Assembly (NCBI RefSeq): GCF_001905845.1
Contig: NZ_LIVZ01000002.1
Coordinates: 124,001-188,000 of the forward strand
Origin: Streptomyces sp. TSRI0107
Lineage (GTDB): Bacteria; Actinomycetota; Actinomycetes; Streptomycetales; Streptomycetaceae
DNA: 64,000 bases
Reading direction: 5' to 3'
Shown: in pieces, positions 26,289 to 34,209 of the stretch
Position numbering within the stretch: position 1 is the first letter of the stretch
Layout of the letters: every line of letters begins with the position of its first letter
Notes under the pieces: model-generated
Seen by the model: the letters and a program-made list of their open reading frames with translations, nothing else
Database searches by the model: none
What the model was told of the DNA's origin: nothing
Translations under genes and position numbers: made by a program

Positions 26289-26326
26289 GCAGGGGTGGTG
26301 CTGCGCCGACACGGCACCACCCCTGC
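26289..26326. terminator. Terminator hairpin after the AidB-like gene
   Basis: GCAGGGGTGGTGC (26289-26301) pairs perfectly with GCACCACCCCTGC (26314-26326) around a 12-nt loop, 17 bp past the stop codon. Confidence 0.8.
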
Positions 26327-26386
26327 CACTGTGGGCCCGTTGAGGCCACGAGCGCCGCACGGGCGACGTCGCTCAATTTTCAATCA

Positions 26387-26424
26387 ACGTATACGTGTTC
26401 ACCAGGGTTGCAAGGGGTTGCAAC
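26387..26424. promoter_or_regulatory. Palindromes upstream of the GAF regulator gene
   Basis: ACGTATACGT (26387-26396) is a perfect palindrome. GTTGCAA-GGGG-TTGCAAC (26407-26424) is a perfect 7-bp inverted repeat that also reads as a 10-bp direct repeat of GGTTGCAA. They lie 140-180 bp before the start. Autoregulation or binding by the GAF protein is inferred. Confidence 0.6.
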
Positions 26425-26565
26425 TTGTTTGGTGCCGGTGACCGGAGTGTGCCCCTCCGTCCCCGGTGGGCGGCAGTATGGGACAACCATCAGCACGCGA
26501 CCGGAAACCGTCTGCCGGAAGGCTTGACACCGGTTGCCCGAGAGGCAATTCCCCGGAGGACGACT

Positions 26566-27861
26566 GTGGCGAACTCGCCGTTGAACGTGACGCGACTCGC
26601 CGCCACCGACGCGGCACGGGCGGCGCGGATGCTCAGCGAGGTACGCGACGCCACCCTTTCCGGACAGCGCACGCCCATCGCGCCCCGGCCGGTGATCGAG
26701 GAGTCCTGGGGGCGCATGCTGCGCAGCGGGGTGGATCCGGACCACGACTTCCGGTCGGGTCTGCTCACCGCCGAGGAGGTCCGCCGGCGGCGTGAGGAGT
26801 CGCCGCTGCGTCATGTGATGCCGGTGCTGCGGCAGGGGCTGGTGTCGGTGGCGGACGAGGCGCACCACATCATGGTGGTCGCCGACGCGGACGGCCGGGT
26901 GCTGTGGCGGGAGGGCAGCATGGCGGTGCTGCGCAAGGCGGACGCGCTGGGGTTCATGCTCGGCGCGGACTGGCGGGAGAGCGTCGTCGGCACCAACGGG
27001 GTGGGCACCCCGGCGGTGGTGCGGCGGCCCGTCCAGGTGTTCGCCTCCGAGCATTTCGTACGGTCGCACGCCACCTGGACGTGTGCGGGCGCGCCGATCA
27101 CCGATCCTAGGGACGGCCGGCTGATCGGGGTGGTCGACGTCAGCGGCCCGCTGGAGACCATGCATCCGGCCACCCTGGCCTGGGTGGACTCGGTGGCGAA
27201 GCTGGCCGAGGCGAGGCTGCGCGAGCTGCATCAGACGGCTCTGGAGCGGCTGCGGGCGGTGGCGGCGCCGGTGCTGGCCCGGCTGGGCGGGCGGGCGCTG
27301 GTGGTGGACCGGGACGGCTGGACGGCGGCGGTGACCGGGATGCCGTACACGCAGCGGGTCGCGTTGCCGAAGTCGCTGTCGGCGGGGCGGCGCCGGCTGC
27401 CGGCGCTGGGGGCGTGCGCGGTGGAGCCGCTGGACGGGGGCTGGCTGGTGCGGGCCGCCGAGGACGAGCCGCGGCCCCGGGACACGCCGACCCGGATCGT
27501 GCTGGACCTGTCCCAGCCGCGCCGCTGGACGGTGACGGTCGTCGGCAGCCTTGGTTCGTGGACCCATGAACTGAGTCCCCGGCACGCGGAGTTGCTGTAT
27601 CTGCTGGCGATGCACCGCTCCGGGCGCAGCGCGGCGGGGCTGGCCGAGGACATGTTCGGCGAGGCGGCGCGCACGGTGACGGTGCGGGCGGAACTGTCCC
27701 GGGTGCGGCGCTACCTGGGGGGATTCTTGGAACACCGGCCGTATCGTTTCTCCGATGACGTGGACGTGACGGTGCTGCTCCCCTCCGACCGGCGGGACCT
27801 CCTCGCGCACTCGACCGCCCCGGCGGTGGTGAGGGCGCGGCACGCGGCCGCGGTGCCCTGA
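26566..27861 (+). CDS. GAF-domain transcriptional regulator
   Basis: This 431-residue protein has a leading helical segment (IAPRPVIEESWGRMLRSGV), a GAF sensor domain (about residues 65-205, with GTNGVGTPAVVRRPVQVFASEHF) and a C-terminal region (about 320-400) with a winged-helix-like character. It resembles AcoR-type GAF activators but lacks the AAA+ domain. In Streptomyces such proteins often sit beside an aldehyde dehydrogenase gene; none is present here. GTG 26566 follows GGAGGA by 5 nt; the longer frame adds 57 residues with no ribosome-binding site. Confidence 0.82.
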   Translation: MANSPLNVTRLAATDAARAARMLSEVRDATLSGQRTPIAPRPVIEESWGRMLRSGVDPDHDFRSGLLTAEEVRRRREESPLRHVMPVLRQGLVSVADEAHHIMVVADADGRVLWREGSMAVLRKADALGFMLGADWRESVVGTNGVGTPAVVRRPVQVFASEHFVRSHATWTCAGAPITDPRDGRLIGVVDVSGPLETMHPATLAWVDSVAKLAEARLRELHQTALERLRAVAAPVLARLGGRALVVDRDGWTAAVTGMPYTQRVALPKSLSAGRRRLPALGACAVEPLDGGWLVRAAEDEPRPRDTPTRIVLDLSQPRRWTVTVVGSLGSWTHELSPRHAELLYLLAMHRSGRSAAGLAEDMFGEAARTVTVRAELSRVRRYLGGFLEHRPYRFSDDVDVTVLLPSDRRDLLAHSTAPAVVRARHAAAVP

Positions 27862-28021
27862 GCGGTGACCCAGCGTACGGGCCGCGGTGGCCTCTTCGGA
27901 TCAATTACGGGGTCTTCGTCCCCAACCCCGGACACCTGCCGTAGCATCCCCCTACGGGCCCCCACCTGCTCCATGCTCAACCTGCGGAACGCGCGGCGCA
28001 GTTGGCCCCTCGGGAGGACTG

Positions 28022-29200
28022 ATGAAGCAACGCGGCCGACATCGCAGACGCAAGCGCGGCCAGGCGCTGCGCGCCACCCTGGCCGGGACCGCGCTCGCGC
28101 TCACCGCCGCCGCCACCATGATCAGCGCCTCCCAGGCGGAGGACGGCGCCCGCCCGGGGCCGCTGAAGCCGCTCACCTCGGCCGCCGCGCTCCAGGAGCT
28201 GCGCCTGGACGAGGAGACCTATCCGGCGGCTCCCGGCCCGGCCCTGCGGGTCGCCGACGTCCTCGCGGACGCCGACCACGCCCTGCGTCCCGCCGCCGAC
28301 TGCTCCGCCTCCGACCGCTCCGCGCTGCCCGTGACGCCGGCGGCCGCCGACGCCTGGTGCTGGGACGAGCCAGGCACGGACGCCGCGCGGGCGGGCGCGG
28401 TCACGGGTTCCGGGGACGCCGACGACGACGGCCGCTGGGGCGAGCACCGGGTGCTGCTGTCCGGCTGGAGCGACCCGCGCGGCCGCGCGCGGATCGCGGT
28501 CGTCGACGCCGAGCGCATGACGTACGCCTGGGTGCAGCCGGTGGTCCCGGCGGACGGCGGGCGCTCGCTGCGGCCGTTGCGCTCGCCGCTGTCCGGGCTG
28601 GTCTGGTACCAGGACAAGCTGCTGGCCACGGGCGACGAGGGCCGGACGCTGTACGTCTACGACATGGACCGCGTCCGGCGGACCTCCGCCGGCACCGACG
28701 GCCCCTCCTTCCAGCTGCCGGCCGAGCGCGCGTACCGCCTCGCCGGCGACACCCGGATCGGCGCGCTCTCCCTCGACCGCAGCACCGCGCCGGACAGCCT
28801 GGCCGTGAGCGAGGCGACACCGGCGGACACCGACCGGCCGGCCCGGCTGTGGCGCTACGCCCTGGAGACGGACGTCCTCGCCCCCGGCGCCGGGCTGCCC
28901 GACCCGGCCCCGGTCGAGGCGTTCGAGACGGAGGCGGCCGGCGTCCAGGGGGTGCTCACCCACCGGTCCCGCTGGTACCTGGCCCGCAGCGCGGGCGCCT
29001 TCGACGGGCACGGCACGCTGGTGCGGCTGGACGGCGACGGCGCCGGGGCGGCGCAGTGCGGGCCGGACGGGACGTACCAGTGCTGGAGCGGACCGGCCGC
29101 GTCGCTGTCCTACTGGGAGGAGAGCGGGACGGTGTGGTCGCAGTCCGGGCGGATGCTGTTTTCGCTGGGACTGAACACGATCGACAGGTCGCTGGACTAG
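28022..29200 (+). CDS. Secreted protein of unknown function
   Basis: This 392-residue protein starts with a very basic stretch (RGRHRRRKRG) and a hydrophobic segment, an export signal ending near SASQAED. The rest contains blade-like repeats (VVDAERMTYAWVQPV, LYVYDMDRVRR, LWRYALETDVL) suggestive of a beta-propeller. I do not recognise a named family. ATG 28022 has GGGAGGA just upstream. It may be a cell-surface or extracellular protein. Confidence 0.75.
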   Translation: MKQRGRHRRRKRGQALRATLAGTALALTAAATMISASQAEDGARPGPLKPLTSAAALQELRLDEETYPAAPGPALRVADVLADADHALRPAADCSASDRSALPVTPAAADAWCWDEPGTDAARAGAVTGSGDADDDGRWGEHRVLLSGWSDPRGRARIAVVDAERMTYAWVQPVVPADGGRSLRPLRSPLSGLVWYQDKLLATGDEGRTLYVYDMDRVRRTSAGTDGPSFQLPAERAYRLAGDTRIGALSLDRSTAPDSLAVSEATPADTDRPARLWRYALETDVLAPGAGLPDPAPVEAFETEAAGVQGVLTHRSRWYLARSAGAFDGHGTLVRLDGDGAGAAQCGPDGTYQCWSGPAASLSYWEESGTVWSQSGRMLFSLGLNTIDRSLD

Positions 29201-29216
29201 ATGATTCCCTGACCGC

Positions 29217-29789
29217 ATGACCAACATCCCCGTGACCACCTGGTCGCTGGAGCAGACCTCGCCGAGCGATCTGCTCCCGGCGGCCGAGCCCGACGGCGAC
29301 ATCCGGATCGTCCGTGCCGAGGTGCCCTCGCCCGAGTTCAGCCGCTTCCTGTACACGGCGGTGGGCGGGGACGTCCGCTGGACCGACCGGCTGGGCTGGA
29401 CGTACGCCCAGTGGCAGGAGGAGCTGGAGCGGCCCGGCGCGGAGACGTGGGTGGCGTACGACCGGGGGACGCCCGCCGGGTACGTGCAGCTGGACCCGCA
29501 GGACGACGGCGCGGTGGAGATCCTCTACTTCGGGCTGATCCCGGCCTTCCGGGGCCGCGGGATCGGCGGCCACCTGCTGTCGTACGGCGCCGCGCGGGCC
29601 TGGGACCTCGCCGACCGCTGGCCGGGGCGTCCGCCCACGAAGCGGGTGTGGCTGCACACCTGCAGCAAGGACGGCGAGTTCGCGATGGACAATTACCAGC
29701 GCCGGGGCTTCAAGCTCTTCGACACCAAGGTCGAGGAGGAGGCGGAGATCGCCACGCCGGGCCCCTGGCCTGGCGCATACCGCGCCTGA
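29217..29789 (+). CDS. GNAT-family N-acetyltransferase
   Basis: This 190-residue single-domain protein contains the acetyl-CoA loop FRGRGIGGHLL and VWLHTCSKDGEFAMDNYQRRGFKLF at its C-terminal end, a pattern common in actinobacterial GNATs. The substrate is unknown. It starts 16 bp after the secreted-protein gene and may be co-transcribed with it. A long perfect hairpin follows its stop. Confidence 0.87.
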   Translation: MTNIPVTTWSLEQTSPSDLLPAAEPDGDIRIVRAEVPSPEFSRFLYTAVGGDVRWTDRLGWTYAQWQEELERPGAETWVAYDRGTPAGYVQLDPQDDGAVEILYFGLIPAFRGRGIGGHLLSYGAARAWDLADRWPGRPPTKRVWLHTCSKDGEFAMDNYQRRGFKLFDTKVEEEAEIATPGPWPGAYRA

Positions 29790-29828
29790 CCTGCATGGAC
29801 AAGGCCCTCTGCGGCCGGTGTGACCGAC

Positions 29829-29863
29829 GACACCCTTGTCTCGCTAAGCGAGACAAGGGTGTC
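29829..29863. terminator. Perfect 16-bp hairpin between the GNAT gene and the sulfur operon
   Basis: Left arm GACACCCTTGTCTCGC (29829-29844), loop TAA, right arm 29848-29863: every base pairs. It lies 39 bp past the GNAT stop and has no T-tract. It most simply ends upstream transcription, insulating the sulfur operon, but its position near that operon's promoter means an operator role cannot be excluded. Confidence 0.65.
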
Positions 29864-29897
29864 CGAATATTGGACGAAGCTGGACTGTGTCCAGATC
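29861..29897 (+). promoter_or_regulatory. Likely sulfur-operon promoter with two palindromes
   Basis: GTCC-GAATATT-GGAC (29861-29875) is followed by the perfect CTGGAC-TGT-GTCCAG (29880-29894). TTGGAC (29870-29875) could be a -35 box, with CAGATC (29893-29898) about 17 bp further on as a poor -10 box. The second palindrome then sits between the boxes, where a repressor would block transcription. The promoter call is tentative. Confidence 0.45.
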
Positions 29898-29916
29898 GCC
29901 GTGACAGGCTTCCGTC

Positions 29917-30000
29917 ATGTCTGGAACTGGAATCGCCTTGGTGAGTCGACGGCACGTCGACCTCGGCCGCATGTCCAGCGCCATCTGTCCGGCCCGCTGA
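29917..30000 (+). CDS. 27-residue leader peptide upstream of sulfite reductase
   Basis: A short frame reads MSGTGIALVSRRHVDL and ends with MSSAICPAR before TGA 30000. The RRHVDLGRMSSxxC pattern is one I recall from a family of actinobacterial putative leader peptides found before sulfur-metabolism genes. It has one Cys, four codons from the end. In mycobacteria, cysteine-containing short frames are reported to attenuate sulfur operons. By analogy, ribosome progress through this Cys codon could report cysteine supply. The gap to the next start is 128 nt. Translation has not been shown. Confidence 0.8.
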   Translation: MSGTGIALVSRRHVDLGRMSSAICPAR

Positions 30001-30128
30001 CAGCCCGCCAGCACCCCGGTTCCCCTTTCTTCTGTCTGCACCCGCGCAATGACGCGCACGTATGCCTGAAAGTGCCCGTACGCGCAGGTCAGAGCCGCTT
30101 TCCGCCTGTCCCGAAGGACGTATCAACC

Positions 30129-31829
30129 ATGGCCGCCACCCCGCAGAACCCTGCCGCCGCGACTCCCCGCCGCAAGGTGAGCCGTCACCGCGGCGAGGGT
30201 CAGTGGGCCGCGGGGCACTTCACCCCGCTCAACGGCAACGAACAGTTCAAGAAGGACGACGACGGTCTCAATGTGCGGACACGCATTGAGACGATCTACT
30301 CCAAGCGTGGCTTCGACTCGATCGACCCCAACGACCTGCGCGGCCGGATGCGCTGGTGGGGTCTGTACACCCAGCGCAAGCCCGGGATCGACGGCGGCAA
30401 GACCGCGATCCTGGAGCCGGAGGAGCTGGACGACGAGTACTTCATGCTGCGCGTCCGCATCGACGGCGGTGCGCTGACCACGCGGCAGCTCCGCGTCATC
30501 GGTGAGATCTCGCAGGAGTTCGCGCGCGGCACCGCCGACATCACCGACCGGCAGAACGTCCAGTACCACTGGATCCGGATCGAGGACGTGCCCGAGATCT
30601 GGAACCGCCTGGAGGCGGTCGGCCTGTCCACGGTGACGGCGTGCGGCGACACCCCGCGTGTGATGATCGGCTCCCCCGTCGCGGGCATCGCCGAGGACGA
30701 GATCATCGACGCGACGCCGGCGCTGGAGGAGATGAAGCGCCGCGTCCTGAACAACCCGGCGTACTCGAACCTGCCGCGCAAGTTCAAGACGGCGATCTCC
30801 GGTTCCCCGCTGCTCGACGTGGTGCACGAGATCAACGACGTGGCCTTCGTCGGCGTACGGCATCCCGAGCACGGCCCCGGCTTCGACGTGTGGGTCGGCG
30901 GCGGCCTGTCCACCAACCCCAAGCTGGGCGTCCGCCTCGGCGCCTGGGTGCCGATCGACGAGGTCCCGGACGTCTACGAGGGCGTCATCTCGATCTTCCG
31001 TGACTACGGCTACCGCCGGCTGCGCAACCGCGCCCGGCTGAAGTTCCTGGTCGCCGACTGGGGCGCGGAGAAGTTCCGCCAGGTGCTGGAGGACGAGTAC
31101 CTGGGCGGCCGCAAGCTGATCGACGGGCCCGCCCCCGAGCAGCCGGCCCAGCAGTGGCGCGACCACATCGGCGTCCACCGCCAGAAGGACGGCCGCTTCT
31201 ACGTCGGCTTCGCGCCGCGTGTCGGCCGGGTCGACGGCGCCACCCTGACGAAGATCGCCGACCTCGCCGAGGCGCACGGCTCGGGCCGGGTGCGCACCAC
31301 CGTCGAGCAGAAGATGATCGTCCTCGACGTCGAGGAGGGCCAGGTCGACTCGCTCGTCGACGGCCTGGAGGCGCTGGACCTCACCGCCCGGCCGTCCTCG
31401 TTCCGGCGCGGCACCATGGCCTGCACCGGCATCGAGTTCTGCAAGCTGGCCATCGTCGAGACCAAGCAGCGCGGCTCCCAGCTGATCGACGAGCTGGAGC
31501 GCCGGCTGCCGGACTTCGACGAGCCGATCACCATCAACCTCAACGGCTGCCCGAACGCCTGTGCTCGTATCCAGGTGGCGGACATCGGTCTCAAGGGGCA
31601 GCTGGTCCTCAACGACCAGGGCGAGCAGGTCGAGGGCTACCAGGTGCACCTGGGCGGCGCGCTCGGCCTGGAGGCCGGCTTCGGCCGCAAGGTGCGCGGT
31701 CTGAAGGTCACCTCCGAGGAGCTGCCCGACTACGTCGAGCGGGTCCTGAAGCGCTTCCAGGCGGAGCGCGAGGACGGCGAGCGGTTCGCCACCTGGGCGG
31801 CCCGGGCCTCCGAGGAGGCGCTGTCATGA
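30129..31829 (+). CDS. sirA: Ferredoxin-dependent siroheme sulfite (or nitrite) reductase
   Basis: This 566-residue cytoplasmic enzyme reduces sulfite to sulfide using siroheme and a [4Fe-4S] cluster bound by Cys432, Cys438, Cys474 and Cys478 (TACTGIEFC / GCPNAC-type motifs). Tyr80 and Cys172 are 92 residues apart, the same spacing as the Tyr69-Cys161 pair cross-linked near the siroheme in the M. tuberculosis enzyme. Sulfite specificity follows from the APS pathway genes behind it. ATG 30129 has GAAGGA 10 nt upstream. The ATG of the next gene overlaps its stop codon by 4 nt. Confidence 0.93.
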   Translation: MAATPQNPAAATPRRKVSRHRGEGQWAAGHFTPLNGNEQFKKDDDGLNVRTRIETIYSKRGFDSIDPNDLRGRMRWWGLYTQRKPGIDGGKTAILEPEELDDEYFMLRVRIDGGALTTRQLRVIGEISQEFARGTADITDRQNVQYHWIRIEDVPEIWNRLEAVGLSTVTACGDTPRVMIGSPVAGIAEDEIIDATPALEEMKRRVLNNPAYSNLPRKFKTAISGSPLLDVVHEINDVAFVGVRHPEHGPGFDVWVGGGLSTNPKLGVRLGAWVPIDEVPDVYEGVISIFRDYGYRRLRNRARLKFLVADWGAEKFRQVLEDEYLGGRKLIDGPAPEQPAQQWRDHIGVHRQKDGRFYVGFAPRVGRVDGATLTKIADLAEAHGSGRVRTTVEQKMIVLDVEEGQVDSLVDGLEALDLTARPSSFRRGTMACTGIEFCKLAIVETKQRGSQLIDELERRLPDFDEPITINLNGCPNACARIQVADIGLKGQLVLNDQGEQVEGYQVHLGGALGLEAGFGRKVRGLKVTSEELPDYVERVLKRFQAEREDGERFATWAARASEEALS

Positions 31830-32005
31830 GCGAGCGTGCCGCACCGTTCTACTGCCCTTACTGCGGCGACGAGGACCTGCGTCCGAGCGAGGAGGGCCAC
31901 GGCGCGTGGGAGTGCGCGGCCTGCAACCGCGCATTCCGGTTGAAGTTCCTCGGGCTGCTGACCCGTGGGCTTCGGCAGGACACCACGGGAGGGGACGGGA
32001 TATGA
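31826..32005 (+). CDS. Small zinc-ribbon protein of the sulfate operon
   Basis: This 59-residue protein has CPYCG (residues 10-14) and CAAC (about 32-35), a four-Cys zinc-ribbon or rubredoxin-like site, and a basic C-terminus. It overlaps the sulfite reductase stop and the cysH start, each by 4 nt (ATGA), so translation is tightly coupled. I recall a conserved counterpart at this position in S. coelicolor without an assigned role. An electron-transfer or assembly role for sulfite or APS reductase is inferred from position only. Confidence 0.85.
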   Translation: MSERAAPFYCPYCGDEDLRPSEEGHGAWECAACNRAFRLKFLGLLTRGLRQDTTGGDGI

Positions 32006-32712
32006 CGACGGTTCAGGAAGCACGCACGGCCGAGGAGCTGAAGGCGCTCGCCGAGCAGGCGGGCCGCGACCTGGAGGACGCCTCCGCGCTGGAGATCCTG
32101 AAGTGGGCGGTCGACACCTTCGGCAAGCGGTTCTGCGTCACCTCCTCGATGGAGGACGCGGTGGTCGCCCACCTCGCCTCCCGCGCGATGCCCGGCGTCG
32201 ACGTCGTGTTCCTCGACACCGGCTACCACTTCGAGGAGACCATCGGCACCCGTGACGCGGTCGAGGCCGTGATGGACGTCAACGTCATCACCCTCACCCC
32301 GCGCCAGACGGTCGCCGAGCAGGACGCCGAGTACGGGCCCAGGCTGCACGACCGGGACCCCGACCTGTGCTGCAAGCTGCGCAAGGTGCAGCCGCTGGAG
32401 GAGGGCCTGAAGGGCTACGCGGCCTGGGCGACCGGGCTGCGCCGCGACGAGTCCCCGACCCGGGCGAACACCCCGGTCGTCGGCTGGGACGAGAAGCGCC
32501 GGAAGGTGAAGATCTCCCCCATCGCCCGCTGGACCCAGGACGACGTGGACGCCTACGTCGCCGAGCACGGCGTCCTGACCAACCCCCTGCTGATGGACGG
32601 CTACGCCTCCATCGGCTGCGCCCCCTGCACCCGCCGCGTCCTGGAGGGCGAGGACGCGCGCGCCGGCCGCTGGGCGGGCCGCGCCAAGACCGAGTGCGGG
32701 CTGCACGGATGA
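32002..32712 (+). CDS. cysH: Adenosine-5'-phosphosulfate (APS) reductase
   Basis: This 236-residue thioredoxin-dependent enzyme reduces APS to sulfite. Cys123-Cys124 and Cys206-x-x-Cys209 are the [4Fe-4S] ligands that mark APS rather than PAPS reductases. The catalytic Cys232 lies in the C-terminal ECGLH motif. The start overlaps the small upstream gene, and its stop overlaps the cysC start. As APS is the substrate, the cysC kinase product is not strictly needed for sulfite production. Confidence 0.95.
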   Translation: MTTVQEARTAEELKALAEQAGRDLEDASALEILKWAVDTFGKRFCVTSSMEDAVVAHLASRAMPGVDVVFLDTGYHFEETIGTRDAVEAVMDVNVITLTPRQTVAEQDAEYGPRLHDRDPDLCCKLRKVQPLEEGLKGYAAWATGLRRDESPTRANTPVVGWDEKRRKVKISPIARWTQDDVDAYVAEHGVLTNPLLMDGYASIGCAPCTRRVLEGEDARAGRWAGRAKTECGLHG

Positions 32713-33272
32713 CGACCACGACTGAGGAGCTGCACGTGACGACCGGAGCCACCGTCTGGCTCACCGGGCTGCCGAGCGCCGGCAAGACCACCATCGCGTA
32801 CGAGCTGGCCGGCCGGCTGCGCGAGGAGGGCCACCGCGTCGAGGTGCTCGACGGCGACGAGATCCGCGAGTTCATCTCGGCGGGCCTCGGCTTCAGCCGC
32901 GAGGACCGGCACACCAACGTGCAGCGCATCGGCTTCGTCGCCGAACTGCTCGCCCGCAACGGCGTGCTCGCCCTGGTCCCGGTCATCGCGCCGTACGCCG
33001 ACAGCCGCGACGCCGTGCGCAAGCGGCACGAGACGAACGCGACGCCGTACGTCGAGGTGCATGTCGCCACCCCCGTCGAGGTGTGCTCCGTACGGGATGT
33101 GAAGGGCCTGTACGCCAAGCAGGCGGCGGGCGAGCTGTCCGGGCTGACCGGGGTCGACGACCCGTACGAGGAGCCGGAGACGCCGGATCTGCGGATCGAG
33201 TCCCAGAACCAGACCGTGCGGGAGTCCGCGGCGTCGGTGTACGCGCTGCTCACTGAAAGGGGACTGGCATGA
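32709..33272 (+). CDS. cysC: Adenylylsulfate kinase
   Basis: This 187-residue P-loop kinase converts APS to PAPS. Walker A is GLPSAGKTT (residues 20-28), followed by VLDGDEIREF and GFSREDRHTNVQR, the usual substrate-binding segments. It overlaps cysH and cysD by 4 nt each. With an APS-type reductase in the operon, PAPS here probably serves sulfotransferases or as a reserve. Confidence 0.94.
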   Translation: MTTTTEELHVTTGATVWLTGLPSAGKTTIAYELAGRLREEGHRVEVLDGDEIREFISAGLGFSREDRHTNVQRIGFVAELLARNGVLALVPVIAPYADSRDAVRKRHETNATPYVEVHVATPVEVCSVRDVKGLYAKQAAGELSGLTGVDDPYEEPETPDLRIESQNQTVRESAASVYALLTERGLA

Positions 33273-34207
33273 CGACGACCGTCGCCACGATCGACGAGGG
33301 CACCGGCACCCCGTACGCCCTGTCGCACCTGGACGCCCTGGAGTCGGAGGCCGTCCACATCTTCCGCGAGGTGGCGGGCGAGTTCGAGCGGCCGGTGATC
33401 CTGTTCTCCGGCGGCAAGGACTCCATCGTCATGCTGCACCTGGCGATCAAGGCGTTCGCGCCCGCGCCGGTGCCGTTCTCGCTGCTGCACGTGGACACCG
33501 GGCACAACTTCCCCGAGGTCATCGAGTACCGGGACCGCGCGGTCGCCAAGCACGGCCTGCGGCTGCATGTCGCGTCCGTGCAGGACTACATCGACCGCGG
33601 TGTGCTCAAGGAGCGCCCGGACGGCACCCGCAACCCGCTGCAGACGCTTCCGCTGACGGAGAAGATCCAGAGCGAGAAGTTCGACGCGGTGTTCGGCGGC
33701 GGCCGGCGCGACGAGGAGAAGGCCCGCGCCAAGGAGCGGGTGTTCTCGCTGCGGGACGAGTTCTCCCAGTGGGACCCGCGCCGCCAGCGGCCCGAGCTGT
33801 GGAACCTGTACAACGGCCGGCACGCCCCCGGCGAGCACGTCCGCGTCTTCCCGCTGTCCAACTGGACCGAGCTGGACGTCTGGCAGTACATCGCCCGCGA
33901 GGGCATCGAGCTGCCGGAGATCTACTTCGCCCACGAGCGCGAGGTGTTCCAGCGCAACGGCATGTGGCTGACCGCCGGCGAGTGGGGCGGGCCGAAGGAC
34001 GGCGAGACCGTCGAGAAGCGGCTCATCCGCTACCGGACCGTCGGTGACATGTCCTGCACCGGCGCCGTCGACTCCGACGCGACCACGCTGGACGCCGTGA
34101 TCGCCGAGATCGCCGCCTCCCGGCTGACCGAGCGCGGCGCGACCCGCGCCGACGACAAGCTCTCCGAGGCCGCGATGGAAGACCGCAAGCGCGAGGGGTA
34201 CTTCTAA
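33269..34207 (+). CDS. cysD: Sulfate adenylyltransferase subunit 2
   Basis: This 312-residue subunit carries out ATP plus sulfate to APS within the CysDN complex. The PP-loop SGGKDS is at residues 47-52, and the C-terminal YRTVGDMSCTGAV and REGYF ending are typical of the family. The length matches. It starts with a 4-nt overlap with cysC and ends 2 nt before cysN. Confidence 0.96.
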   Translation: MTTTVATIDEGTGTPYALSHLDALESEAVHIFREVAGEFERPVILFSGGKDSIVMLHLAIKAFAPAPVPFSLLHVDTGHNFPEVIEYRDRAVAKHGLRLHVASVQDYIDRGVLKERPDGTRNPLQTLPLTEKIQSEKFDAVFGGGRRDEEKARAKERVFSLRDEFSQWDPRRQRPELWNLYNGRHAPGEHVRVFPLSNWTELDVWQYIAREGIELPEIYFAHEREVFQRNGMWLTAGEWGGPKDGETVEKRLIRYRTVGDMSCTGAVDSDATTLDAVIAEIAASRLTERGATRADDKLSEAAMEDRKREGYF

Positions 34208-34209
34208 GC

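Noticed and set aside
28022..29200. A named enzyme assignment for the secreted protein
   Set aside because: Blade-like repeats are visible, but no catalytic motif or known family could be identified with confidence.
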